Source: Hermodarchaeum sp048939595
GTDB lineage: Archaea > Asgardarchaeota > Hermodarchaeia > Hermodarchaeales > Hermodarchaeaceae
DNA length: 11,402 nt
Direction: 5' to 3'
NCBI GenBank assembly: GCA_048939595.1
Contig: JBHLPI010000066.1
Coordinates: 1 to 11,402, forward strand
Shown: positions 1 through 5,992 of the stretch, piece by piece
Layout: the number at the start of each line of letters is the position of its first letter
Numbering within the stretch: the stretch's first letter is position 1
Position numbers and translations under genes: made by a program
Notes under the pieces: generated by a model
Told to the model about the DNA's origin: nothing
The model's database searches: none
The model's input: the letters and a program-made list of their open reading frames with translations, nothing else

Positions 1-272
1 TCCATGATTTGGAGTTTTCCTGCTCCTGCTGCCAGCAAGGCTTCACCGAGGGCTTGAATGAAATTTGCATCACTCGAGGCTGGGTATGGGTCAGCAGTAT
101 TCATGTTGGGTTTGATTGTAACTAGGTCTCCAGGCTGGATGAGGGTATCAAATCCTCCAATGAGTTCGACTGCCTTCTCTATGTCAGCCCGAAGGTTGGT
201 TGAGGCTTTGACTTTACTCACAAGAAACTTTCCTTGTTGGGATTCTGAAGCCGTATCAGATTGGGTTGCCAT
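1..272 (-). CDS. DUF362 family protein (N-terminal part, cut by window edge)
   Basis: Reading the minus strand from an ATG at 272 gives 90 codons that stay open to the window edge. After a polar N-terminus (MATQSDTASESQQ) comes a pattern typical of DUF362: two charged segments, then VTIKPNMNTADPYPASSD at about residues 51-68 and an Ala/Gly-rich helix ending AAGAGKLQI. The KPN motif followed by an acidic/proline loop is the family's recognisable N-terminal signature. DUF362 proteins often carry C-terminal ferredoxin-like Fe-S motifs, but that part lies outside the window, so a redox role cannot be judged. The start at 272 is preferred because GGTGA lies 5 nt upstream; an in-frame ATG at 284 is the alternative, and a stop codon lies in frame at 309-311. 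The gene follows the GTPase gene on the same strand after 99 nt, with its own candidate TATA box. Family call is confident; function is unknown. Confidence 0.75.
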   Translation of the reverse strand, partial: MATQSDTASESQQGKFLVSKVKASTNLRADIEKAVELIGGFDTLIQPGDLVTIKPNMNTADPYPASSDANFIQALGEALLAAGAGKLQIM

Positions 273-343
273 CGTAGTCACCATACTCTTCGGAGCGGTT
301 GTTCCTAATTAAATACGATGGCTTTACTAAGGTCTGATTGAGG

Positions 344-352
344 AATATAAAT
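344..352 (-). promoter_or_regulatory. Candidate archaeal TATA box for the DUF362 gene
   Basis: The minus strand reads ATTTATATT here, close to the archaeal TTTATATA consensus. A start of transcription about 25 nt downstream would fall near 322 and give a leader of roughly 50 nt before the ATG at 272. It lies between the GTPase stop (372) and the DUF362 start, so DUF362 may be transcribed independently of the GTPase gene. Sequence match and spacing only. Confidence 0.35.
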
Positions 353-371
353 GGTTAAAGCTAATTTCTAT

Positions 372-1220
372 TTAGGGTAGAAATTCGAGGGCATCTACTT
401 CCATTTTCGACCAATCAATGGTCCTTTCCAGACTCAGACGGATAATATCTAAAGCTTTCTCACGATCATTGGGATCAATAGCTGTTAATCCAAAGGCTTT
501 CACACCCATTAACCGCTGAACAAGGCTTGGTTGTAACGCGCCTGCAAGATCCTGCTTATTGGCGATAACAACCACTTCACTGGTTACCCCCTGGTTTTTT
601 AGAAAGTCCAAGATGTCTTTACTCTGGATCACGTTTTCAAGAGTGGAATCAGTGACTAAAAACACGATGCGGCTCCGTGAGAAGAGCATCTTCCACAATT
701 TACGGAATCGTTCCTGTCCAGCAAAATCCCAGACGAGGAGCTCATAGGTCCCTATTCGAGTGCCCTCCACTTTTTGGATATCAATCCCAATTGTTGGAAT
801 ATAGGTTTGTGGAATCACTCCACCATTCAAAAGATGGAGGATGGTAGTTTTTCCCACTCCACCATATCCGAGCAAGCTGACCTTCAACTTTGTAGTCACA
901 TATTGGTCCAGTTTCTTCATGAAGACCTCGAATTCTTCATTATAGCTAATTACACGTCGAAATTCAAAGGCTACCTTATCGAGTTTTTCGAGCAGTGTGG
1001 TATCCTCGTCAACGGGTTCAGCACACAGAACCACAACACCACGGCCTAAGGGCTGCCCGATGTATTTTGTGGGTCCCTTTTCTTCAATTAGGACCGCTTG
1101 GTTGGCTTTTATCTGAGCAGCAAATTCATTCACTTCTTGCCGATTCACATCGATGATCCAAAATCGCTTCTCTACTACCATTATATCTCGTGCATCGATG
1201 ATGAAGACATGGTGGATCAT
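372..1220 (-). CDS. Arf-like small GTPase with N-terminal longin/roadblock-like region
   Basis: The 282-aa product has a complete Ras-superfamily G domain from about residue 110 to the end. G1 is GYGGVGKT (118-125), the switch-I Thr is T143 in PTIG, G3 is WDFAGQ with catalytic-type Gln Q169, G4 is NKQD (221-224), and a short TAI (246-248) sits at G5. PTIG, ANKQDL and RKLW are Arf/Arl/SRP-beta-like rather than Rab-like. Residues 1-105 begin MIHHVFIIDARD and alternate hydrophobic strands with a helix near 70-105; this resembles the longin/roadblock domains of Asgard proteins, but that is my fold inference. No Cys-box or N-terminal Gly for lipidation is seen, so membrane attachment would need the N-domain or a partner. 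The ATG at 1220 is supported by GAGG 7 nt upstream. GTP binding and hydrolysis are well supported; the process it regulates is unknown. Confidence 0.9.
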   Translation of the reverse strand: MIHHVFIIDARDIMVVEKRFWIIDVNRQEVNEFAAQIKANQAVLIEEKGPTKYIGQPLGRGVVVLCAEPVDEDTTLLEKLDKVAFEFRRVISYNEEFEVFMKKLDQYVTTKLKVSLLGYGGVGKTTILHLLNGGVIPQTYIPTIGIDIQKVEGTRIGTYELLVWDFAGQERFRKLWKMLFSRSRIVFLVTDSTLENVIQSKDILDFLKNQGVTSEVVVIANKQDLAGALQPSLVQRLMGVKAFGLTAIDPNDREKALDIIRLSLERTIDWSKMEVDALEFLP

Positions 1221-1414
1221 AGTGTATCCTCAGACCCTTCGAAGCAATTGCTCCTAGTAACACCATTCTATACTGCCCTTAAGAAAGCTCCAGTCAACAA
1301 TAAATTCCAATACAATTCATAAATTTTCCTTAGACAGCCAGATTTTGCATCAGACTCCTCTCTTAGAACCAAGGAATTACTCGCTTTTTTAGCTATATCA
1401 TCAATGGCTACTCT
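1221..1414. other. Intergenic spacer, GTPase to DinB-like gene
   Basis: This 194-nt spacer between two minus-strand genes holds no credible ORF. The minus strand contains AT-rich stretches around 1299-1329 (AATTTATTG and GGAAAATTTATG) that could serve as a promoter for the GTPase gene, but none is a clear TATA match. The SD of the GTPase gene (GAGG, 1228-1231) is the only firm signal. Confidence 0.4.
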
Positions 1415-1951
1415 TCAAGATTCCGATTTCTTTCTATATAACCTAGATAACACTGAGACCTGGCCAACATGAATAGCTTCATGTTCAACAAGGTGGAACA
1501 ATATCCATTCGATACTGTGCTTCTTACCTTCACTAGTCACAAGCTTATCCAAGTCATCATCTTGAAACTGCTTTAGCCGCTGATAAACTTCTTTTCGAAC
1601 CTCAGATAAACGCTTCAGATAGAAGTCCTTTCTTTGCCCTCTCAATTGCGGAATATTCATATCTGGTGCCAGGGCAAAGGCGTGTTTCCACTTCTCATAC
1701 TCCACCTCTTTACCATCAATGTCTCCGAAAATCCAGCTCCACTCTACCCCTGCGATATGGAGTAAGAGGGTTCCAATGGTCTCGATTTTTTGATCATCTG
1801 GTGTATAATCGATTTCTTCATCGCCAAGTGGTTCCAGCTTCTTAAGCAGCCTTTGGCGCACCTCCTGCATCATAGAAAACCATAGGGCAACACGTGGAGA
1901 CAACTCTTTGTCTTTTTCAAGTGTAGAGGGTTTAGTGGCTTGGTGATTCAT
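1415..1951 (-). CDS. DinB/YfiT-superfamily protein (putative metal-dependent)
   Basis: A 178-aa protein with the four-helix DinB pattern. One helix carries LLLHIAGVEWSWI with H65, and a C-terminal helix reads HLVEHEAIHVGQVSVLSR with H157 and H161. These three histidines match the metal-binding triad of the DinB/YfiT fold. Bacterial family members include stress-induced proteins of unknown reaction and thiol-dependent S-transferases such as BstA, so the substrate cannot be named. I start at the ATG at 1951 because GAGGAGAG lies immediately upstream with GAGG 6 nt from the ATG; the longer reading from 2011 adds 20 residues that do not look like part of the domain. An AT-rich TATTTATTTA lies at about 1974-1983 on this strand. 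It is flanked by non-coding spacers of 194 and 140 nt, so probably monocistronic. Confidence 0.8.
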   Translation of the reverse strand: MNHQATKPSTLEKDKELSPRVALWFSMMQEVRQRLLKKLEPLGDEEIDYTPDDQKIETIGTLLLHIAGVEWSWIFGDIDGKEVEYEKWKHAFALAPDMNIPQLRGQRKDFYLKRLSEVRKEVYQRLKQFQDDDLDKLVTSEGKKHSIEWILFHLVEHEAIHVGQVSVLSRLYRKKSES

Positions 1952-2058
1952 AGCTCTCCTCAAGCTCGCCACTAAATAAATACATACCTTCAACCGGGTG
2001 GAAGAAAGCAATATTGGTAGTCTTAGGGTTGTTTTCTGAAAGATTTCTAAAATACGAC

Positions 2059-2077
2059 TATAGTCACTTTTTGTGAC
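2059..2077 (+). repeat. 19-bp direct repeat copy 1 containing GTCAC-N5-GTGAC dyad
   Basis: TATAGTCACTTTTTGTGAC. The last 15 bp form a perfect inverted repeat, GTCAC-TTTTT-GTGAC, the size and symmetry of a dimeric regulator's operator half-sites. A second copy with 16 of 19 identical positions lies at 2765-2783 in the same orientation. This copy is 14 nt past the stop of the minus-strand small membrane protein gene and about 110 nt upstream of the DinB-like start. It could be an operator for the DinB-like gene, a short stem-loop at transcript ends, or a boundary repeat. Confidence 0.5.
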
Positions 2078-2091
2078 ATGAAGATGAAGAG

Positions 2092-2349
2092 TTACTCACA
2101 CATCGTAAGTCCTAAATTACTTCTGTGCGGGCTCGTATTCCGAAAACTCCGAACCGAATAGAGAACAAGTGCGCTAATTCCGACTATGCCAAAAAAGAAA
2201 AGGCGAACTACGAAGAACTCCGAAGGCACTTCCCCAAAGCCTCCTGCGAACAAGATGATAAAGATAATAATGCCAATCCAAATGAACATTCCAAGAAAGT
2301 ACCAGTTACTACATTCTCTTAATACTTGTCCAGCCCCTCGATGTGTCAT
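2092..2349 (-). CDS. Small two-TM membrane protein, uncharacterised
   Basis: An 85-aa protein that I do not recognise. A polar, basic N-terminus (about 15 residues) precedes a first membrane helix at about 16-38 (YFLGMFIWIGIIIFIILF), a short loop FGEVPSE, a second helix at about 45-65 and a basic tail with RSFRN. The start at 2349 has AGGAAA 6-7 nt upstream, which together with the uninterrupted hydrophobic pattern argues for a real gene. Its neighbour at 2412, transcribed the other way from a 62-nt spacer, encodes a protein of the same length and layout with a matching FGxxPxE loop, so the two may be diverged paralogues. The 65-aa frame opposite it (2125-2322 plus) is highly charged and looks like antisense of the membrane helices. 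Confidence 0.65.
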   Translation of the reverse strand: MTHRGAGQVLRECSNWYFLGMFIWIGIIIFIILFAGGFGEVPSEFFVVRLFFFGIVGISALVLYSVRSFRNTSPHRSNLGLTMCE

Positions 2350-2411
2350 GATTAATTTCCTGTGAAAAACATTAATAGTGTATGGATTTATTCCATTGGG
2401 GGAATTGGTTC

Positions 2412-2669
2412 ATGAATAGCAACGATTCAGAGATAAGGCAATCACGAAAGTGGGTTTTTATACCAATAATTCTCCTGCTCATTCCTATAATCTTATGGTC
2501 CTGCTTTGTTGCATACTTAATCGTTAGTCAATTATTTGGTATTTTTCCCATCGAATCCACACTCTTCTCACAATTAATTCTAGCCCTCTTAGGGCATTTA
2601 ATTGTCCTCATGTTCGCATTTATCGTTGCTTTTTATTTTTTGAGAAATTACTTCAAGGATTCAAAATAA
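2412..2669 (+). CDS. Small two-TM membrane protein, uncharacterised (divergent partner)
   Basis: From the ATG at 2412 this encodes 85 residues: a charged N-terminus (MNSNDSEIRQSRK), a membrane helix at about 15-40 (WVFIPIILLLIPIILW and on), a loop LFGIFPIES, a second helix at about 51-77 and a basic end (RNYFKDSK). I chose 2412 because GGGGG lies 9 nt upstream and can pair with the anti-SD through a G-U wobble. An in-frame ATG at 2382 adds MDLFHWGNWF and has no SD, but a leaderless start there is possible. No recognised family. Divergent from the gene at 2092-2349, with the same length, two helices and a shared FGxxPxE loop; the pair might form a hetero-oligomer, which is inference. Confidence 0.6.
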   Translation: MNSNDSEIRQSRKWVFIPIILLLIPIILWSCFVAYLIVSQLFGIFPIESTLFSQLILALLGHLIVLMFAFIVAFYFLRNYFKDSK

Positions 2670-2764
2670 TATAGAAGTCATTATTCTTCGATAACAGTGA
2701 GCCCACAATAGAACCTCGCAATTTGAATCATTCTATGGATTTATCAGAATTAACAACATGTTAG

Positions 2765-2783
2765 TATAGTTACATTATGTGAC
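2765..2783 (+). repeat. 19-bp direct repeat copy 2 containing GTTAC-N5-GTGAC dyad
   Basis: TATAGTTACATTATGTGAC, matching copy 1 at 16 of 19 positions in the same orientation about 700 bp away. The inverted-repeat arms are GTTAC and GTGAC, one mismatch from perfect. Differences fall in one arm position and twice in the 5-nt spacer, as expected for a protein-binding dyad under selection. It lies 96 nt past the stop of the plus-strand small membrane gene and 33 nt before a TTATATA element. Confidence 0.5.
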
Positions 2784-2815
2784 CTCTGAAAGTGAGCCCA
2801 GAAGGTGAGTCCGCC

Positions 2816-2822
2816 TTATATA
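2816..2822 (+). promoter_or_regulatory. Candidate TATA box ahead of possible RNA gene
   Basis: CTTATATAG matches the archaeal TATA consensus on the plus strand; the minus strand reads CTATATAAG, so direction is ambiguous. In the plus direction transcription would begin near 2843-2848 and run into the GC-rich structured segment. No coding start with SD follows at the expected distance on either strand, which makes a non-coding transcript the simplest use. Confidence 0.3.
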
Positions 2823-2880
2823 GCGCGGCGCCCCATGCTTTCATCGGTGATACTCAAAATGCACAAATATCATTATCCTC

Positions 2881-3020
2881 GGGATGCGAGCAGGGCTCAA
2901 ATGCAGGCAACTCGAGTTAAGTACCTTTACTGGTTTGCTTGTCGAAACTAAGCTGTTTGCTACGAGTCTTGCACGTGCCCGATACTTCTTGGGGCTCGGG
3001 CAAATGGGCACGGGTCCCAT
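2881..3020 (+). ncRNA. Candidate structured non-coding RNA (unassigned)
   Basis: This segment is about 54% GC by hand count, against about 31% for 2641-2760. It holds several stems: 2907-2914 with 2963-2972 (8 pairs and a 2-nt bulge), enclosing 2919-2925 with 2932-2940 (AAG/ACC with GGT/CTT), and GCTT 2937-2940 with AAGC 2950-2953. Near the end, 2977-2982 can pair with 2996-3001 (GCCCGA/TCGGGC), or the overlapping 2974-2980 can pair with 3006-3012 (CGTGCCC/GGGCACG). A pyrimidine-rich run follows at about 3017-3035. I do not find the conserved cores of archaeal SRP RNA, RNase P RNA, 5S rRNA or a tRNA T-arm on either strand. The plus strand is chosen only because of the TATA-like element and trailing T-rich run. 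Confidence 0.25.
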
Positions 3021-3076
3021 TTCCTTTTCTATCTTTGAAGGGTGCCATTTAATCTGTATTTTCTCTGGAATTTGTC

Positions 3077-4594
3077 CTATCCAAAGATGCCCTTGTATTT
3101 GGCTGTAAGGTATTGCACGAATGGTGTTGCACTCAGTTCTTCACCGGTGATGTGGCGAAGCAAGTCCTCTGGATCATACAAATCGCCCTTCCGGTGGATA
3201 TTCTCGACAAGCCATTGTTTGATCGGTCCAAAATCGCCTGATGCAACAAGGTCCAGCCAGTTAGGAAGTTTTTTCTCCATGGCAACAAGGAACTGCCCAC
3301 CATAGATATTTCCGAGGGCATAGCTGGGGAAATAGCCATAATATCCAGATGACCAGTGGGTGTCTTGCAGAACACCTTCGGAGTTGGTTTCGATTTTTAC
3401 GCCCAAATACTTGTCATATTTTTCATTCCAAATGTTAGGCAATTCGGACACTTTGATCTTATTAGCGAACAGGTCTCGTTCGATTTCGAAGCGAATAATG
3501 ATATGTAATGAATAGGTAACTTCGTCGGCTTCAATTCGAATTTTCGAGCGTTCTACCTTGTTTACTGCTTGGGTCATTTGCTCGACGCTGATATCCTTAA
3601 AGGTGTTATTTGTGATTTTATTCAACTTCGGAAGGAAGTAGGTGATGAACTCCTTTGAGCGTCCAACCATGTTTTCCACAAATCGTGACTGGGATTCATG
3701 GACACCGTAACTGGTTGCATCGCCCCAGGGCTGGAATTTTCCTTCTGGGGGATAATTCTGTTCATACAACGCGTGTCCACCTTCGTGTAACACGGAGTAA
3801 AATGAGCCGGAGAAGTTATTCTCATAATAATGGGTTGTTATTCGGACATCATCATAGTATCCAGTGGTGAAGGGGTGCTCAGTTTCATCGACTCGTCCAC
3901 CTGCTTTGTCGGATGTAGTGTCGTAGTGAATGAACCCGCATAGTGCCGTTGAGATTTGTCGTTGTTGTTCAACAGGGACCTTACGTTTCATGAAATCAAA
4001 GTCTTTTCCTTTGACAGCTTGAGTATATTTGTCAACAAGGGGAATGAGGTCATTTCGAAGCTTAGTGAATACTGTTGTGATTTTTTCTTGAGTCATTTTG
4101 GGTTCAAAAATGTAAATGAATGCATCGTATAAAGTCGGTGTATCGAGAACCTCCTTGACGATTTCTCCGCGTTTCCGCAGTAGTTTCGTCAGTTCTTCAA
4201 GTTCTGGCTGGAACATCTTCCAGTCATTCTTCTCTTTGGCCGCCTTCCAGACCTGATTCGCCTTAGTCGATTGTTGAGCCAAGGCAACGGTTAGTTCTTC
4301 GGGGATCTTCACCATTAGGTCGTGTTCCCGTCGTAAGAGGTAGATGTTGCGTTGCTGAACTTCATTAAGCTTCTTATACTCCGTTTCAGATTCTGCTTTT
4401 TCAAGGAGTTTTCCTATTTCAGGGCTAGATAACATGCGTTGGCGCATCTGGCTGAGTAGCCCCAGTTGTTGACCACGCAGAGGGTACCCTTTGGGCGGAA
4501 TATAGACTTCCATATCCCACCCCATCATCGCAATAATCGATCCAGTAAGCGCTGCTTCACGGTATTTTGCCATGAGTTCGTCATATACCGCCAT
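3077..4594 (-). CDS. M32 family metallocarboxypeptidase (Taq/Pfu type)
   Basis: A 505-aa protein of normal length for peptidase family M32, which removes C-terminal amino acids from peptides using one divalent metal in the cytoplasm. The metal site is HEGGH at 270-274 with E271 as general base, and HESQS at 299-303 supplies E300 as third ligand; these positions sit within one residue of the ligands known for the Pyrococcus enzyme. Other family blocks are GRVDETEHPF (233-242), RIEADEVTYSLH (353-364) and HWSSGYYGYFPSYALGN (413-429). No signal peptide or TM segment is seen. The only in-frame start is the ATG at 4594, since a TAA lies 12 nt upstream; GGAGGT sits 16 nt away, too far for a normal SD, while a TATA-like element at 4618-4624 would permit a leaderless mRNA. 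It diverges from the aminotransferase gene over a 151-nt spacer. Confidence 0.95.
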   Translation of the reverse strand: MAVYDELMAKYREAALTGSIIAMMGWDMEVYIPPKGYPLRGQQLGLLSQMRQRMLSSPEIGKLLEKAESETEYKKLNEVQQRNIYLLRREHDLMVKIPEELTVALAQQSTKANQVWKAAKEKNDWKMFQPELEELTKLLRKRGEIVKEVLDTPTLYDAFIYIFEPKMTQEKITTVFTKLRNDLIPLVDKYTQAVKGKDFDFMKRKVPVEQQRQISTALCGFIHYDTTSDKAGGRVDETEHPFTTGYYDDVRITTHYYENNFSGSFYSVLHEGGHALYEQNYPPEGKFQPWGDATSYGVHESQSRFVENMVGRSKEFITYFLPKLNKITNNTFKDISVEQMTQAVNKVERSKIRIEADEVTYSLHIIIRFEIERDLFANKIKVSELPNIWNEKYDKYLGVKIETNSEGVLQDTHWSSGYYGYFPSYALGNIYGGQFLVAMEKKLPNWLDLVASGDFGPIKQWLVENIHRKGDLYDPEDLLRHITGEELSATPFVQYLTAKYKGIFG

Positions 4595-4617
4595 GGTTGA
4601 AGTTAGGGCGACCTCCG

Positions 4618-4624
4618 TTTAAAA
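4618..4624 (-). promoter_or_regulatory. Candidate TATA box for the M32 gene
   Basis: The minus strand reads CTTTTAAAC here. Counting about 26 nt downstream puts transcription initiation at about 4595, right at the ATG at 4594, so the message could be leaderless. That would explain why the nearby GGAGGT (4611-4616) lies at an unusable distance. Confidence 0.3.
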
Positions 4625-4745
4625 GCGAGCCGGATAGTGGAAAACGCCGACAAATCGAAACAGAAGGATTTCGGTACAACCATTGGCTTTAAGACGTAGC
4701 CAGTAGGGAACACCTATCCTCACCGCCTTCAGGATGGTCTAACCA

Positions 4746-5840
4746 ATGGGCGACATCACCTCTCTTCTCAAACCGCACATCAAAAACGGCGCAGCATATA
4801 GCCCCACCGCACTTCTTCGGGACCTTTATGCGATCCGAAATGATTATGCCAGACTCATGGGTAATGAACTTCCTTTCGGGATTTCACCGAAAGCTCGACA
4901 AGCAGCCATTGACGCTCTTGACACAGCGCATTGGTATCCTGACTCTTCCTATTTTGATTTGAAGCAAGCCCTTTCAACTTACACGGGATTTCCCCAGGAG
5001 TATATTGTCGTTGGAAATGGATCAACTCAGTTCATCGATGCCTTTTATTATGGCTTCCTCAATCCCGGTGAAACGGTGCTTTTCGTTCCTCCCGATTATA
5101 GTCCCTACCACCTTCGCCTAGCAATCTTTGGTGGAGTTGCGCTAAACGTTCCTCGGTCTCCACCTGATTACAGCTGGTCTCTTGATCCAGTCTTTGATGC
5201 GATGACTCCAGAAGTCAAAGAAATCATTTTAGTTAGTCCGAATAATCCTGTAGGAAACTGCATATCTGAAGAGGAATTTCGTCGTCTTTTGGAGCTAGAT
5301 AAATTAATTGTCGTTGATGAAGCTTATTTCGACTTTGCAGAAACTACGCTTGCCCACCTTGTTCATAAGCACTCCAACCTTATCGTCACAAGAACCATGG
5401 CTAAAGCCTTTGGCTTCGCTGGCCTTCGATTAGGGTATGCCCTCACTAATCCTGATCTCACAGATTACCTCTCAAAAGTCCTGCACCACTTTCCAGTAAA
5501 CCGGATTACAGCAGCGGCCGCAGTTGCAGCTCTCGGAGATACTGAATACCTCGACTATGTGAAACGTGAAATAAAAACGGGACGGCACTATTTAGAAACA
5601 GCCCTAAACGAACTTTCAGGGGTCCGTACGTTTCCATCGAAAACTAATTTTGTCCTCACCCAATACACTCAATCCACTTCCGCCTCAAATATCATAACCC
5701 AGAAATTGTTACAGGCCGGTATTATTGTCCGAGATTATACGGGTAAAGCGGGGCTTGAAGGACAATTTATTCGTATCACAGTTGGAACTCAAGAACAGAA
5801 TGAAGCCTGTGTGCAAACTATACGTAACGCACTTGGATGA
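4746..5840 (+). CDS. HisC-like PLP aminotransferase (class I/II)
   Basis: A 364-aa fold-type I PLP enzyme of the histidinol-phosphate aminotransferase group. Visible features in order: GNELPFGISP (39-48, the NENPxG-like N-terminal motif), GNGSTQFI (90-97, phosphate-binding turn), SPNNPVGN (164-171), DEAYFDF (191-197, Asp for the pyridine nitrogen), TMAKAFGFAGLRLGY (217-231) with Schiff-base Lys K220, and a C-terminal IRITVGTQEQNE (342-353) whose Arg343 would bind the substrate carboxylate. HisC catalyses transamination of imidazole acetol phosphate, but relatives act on aromatic amino acids or, as CobD, decarboxylate threonine phosphate. No his or cobalamin genes are nearby, so I leave the substrate open. 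GGATGGT lies 7-8 nt upstream of the ATG. A stem-loop with T4 overlaps its stop codon. Confidence 0.9.
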   Translation: MGDITSLLKPHIKNGAAYSPTALLRDLYAIRNDYARLMGNELPFGISPKARQAAIDALDTAHWYPDSSYFDLKQALSTYTGFPQEYIVVGNGSTQFIDAFYYGFLNPGETVLFVPPDYSPYHLRLAIFGGVALNVPRSPPDYSWSLDPVFDAMTPEVKEIILVSPNNPVGNCISEEEFRRLLELDKLIVVDEAYFDFAETTLAHLVHKHSNLIVTRTMAKAFGFAGLRLGYALTNPDLTDYLSKVLHHFPVNRITAAAAVAALGDTEYLDYVKREIKTGRHYLETALNELSGVRTFPSKTNFVLTQYTQSTSASNIITQKLLQAGIIVRDYTGKAGLEGQFIRITVGTQEQNEACVQTIRNALG

Positions 5841-5863
5841 AACACATTCGAGCGTTTCATTTT
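5838..5863 (+). terminator. Stem-loop plus T4 at the end of the aminotransferase gene
   Basis: TGAAAC (5838-5843, starting with the stop codon itself) pairs with GTTTCA (5854-5859) around a 10-nt loop and is followed by TTTT (5860-5863). The stem is short, but the position directly at the stop codon is right for termination, and the next gene has its own SD 120 nt later. Archaeal termination depends mainly on T tracts, so the hairpin may be secondary. Confidence 0.35.
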
Positions 5864-5980
5864 AAGTTATATCTTTCTCTGAATCCTTACTCATCAGTGA
5901 AGAGAAACTCGTCTTTGGATAAACGACTCTATGACTGATTGTGAATAAGCCTTTATCGAAGTTACGTGCCTTAATATCCG

Positions 5981-5985
5981 GGAGG
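5981..5985 (+). promoter_or_regulatory. Strong SD (GGAGG) deciding a TTG start
   Basis: GGGAGG ends 7 nt before the TTG at 5993. No ATG lies near, and the FGGY fold begins directly after the TTG (SEKYILACDLGTS), so this SD fixes a rare initiation codon for the sugar kinase gene. Confidence 0.7.
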
Positions 5986-5992
5986 CTCCTAT

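Larger units (their letters stand above)
2670..3076. other. 407-nt non-coding region
   Basis: No credible protein gene lies here; the plus frame at 2884-3108 is low-complexity in composition, lacks an SD and runs into the M32 gene. The first part (to about 2760) is AT-rich, near 31% GC by hand count over 2641-2760. It holds a 10-bp direct repeat AGTGAGCCCA (2696-2705, 2791-2800) and the second copy of the 19-bp dyad element. From about 2800 the region becomes GC-rich, with a TATA-like TTATATA at 2816-2822 and many complementary segments (see the candidate RNA). The M32 gene ends at 3077 on the minus strand. Confidence 0.6.

Noticed and set aside
1345..1410. Possible C/D-box RNA on the minus strand (TTGATGAT ... 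TCTGATG)
   Set aside because: The C-like box lacks the leading purine, and no clear C' and D box pair at proper spacing was found.
2125..2322. Plus-strand 65-codon frame opposite the small membrane protein gene
   Set aside because: Highly charged translation typical of the antisense of hydrophobic helices; the minus-strand frame has an SD and a coherent two-TM pattern.
2696..2800. 10-bp direct repeat AGTGAGCCCA (2696-2705 and 2791-2800)
   Set aside because: Short enough to arise by chance in this spacer, with no symmetry or third copy; noted only as part of the spacer description.
2881..3020. tRNA, 5S rRNA, SRP RNA or RNase P RNA in the GC-rich spacer
   Set aside because: On neither strand did I find a TTCRANY-type T-arm with a paired stem, the SRP helix-8 core, or the RNase P GAGGAAAGUCC motif.
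2884..3108. Plus-strand 74-codon frame in the spacer before the M32 gene
   Set aside because: No SD, no recognisable domain, odd composition, and it overlaps the M32 3' end. The region looks like RNA or regulatory DNA rather than protein-coding.
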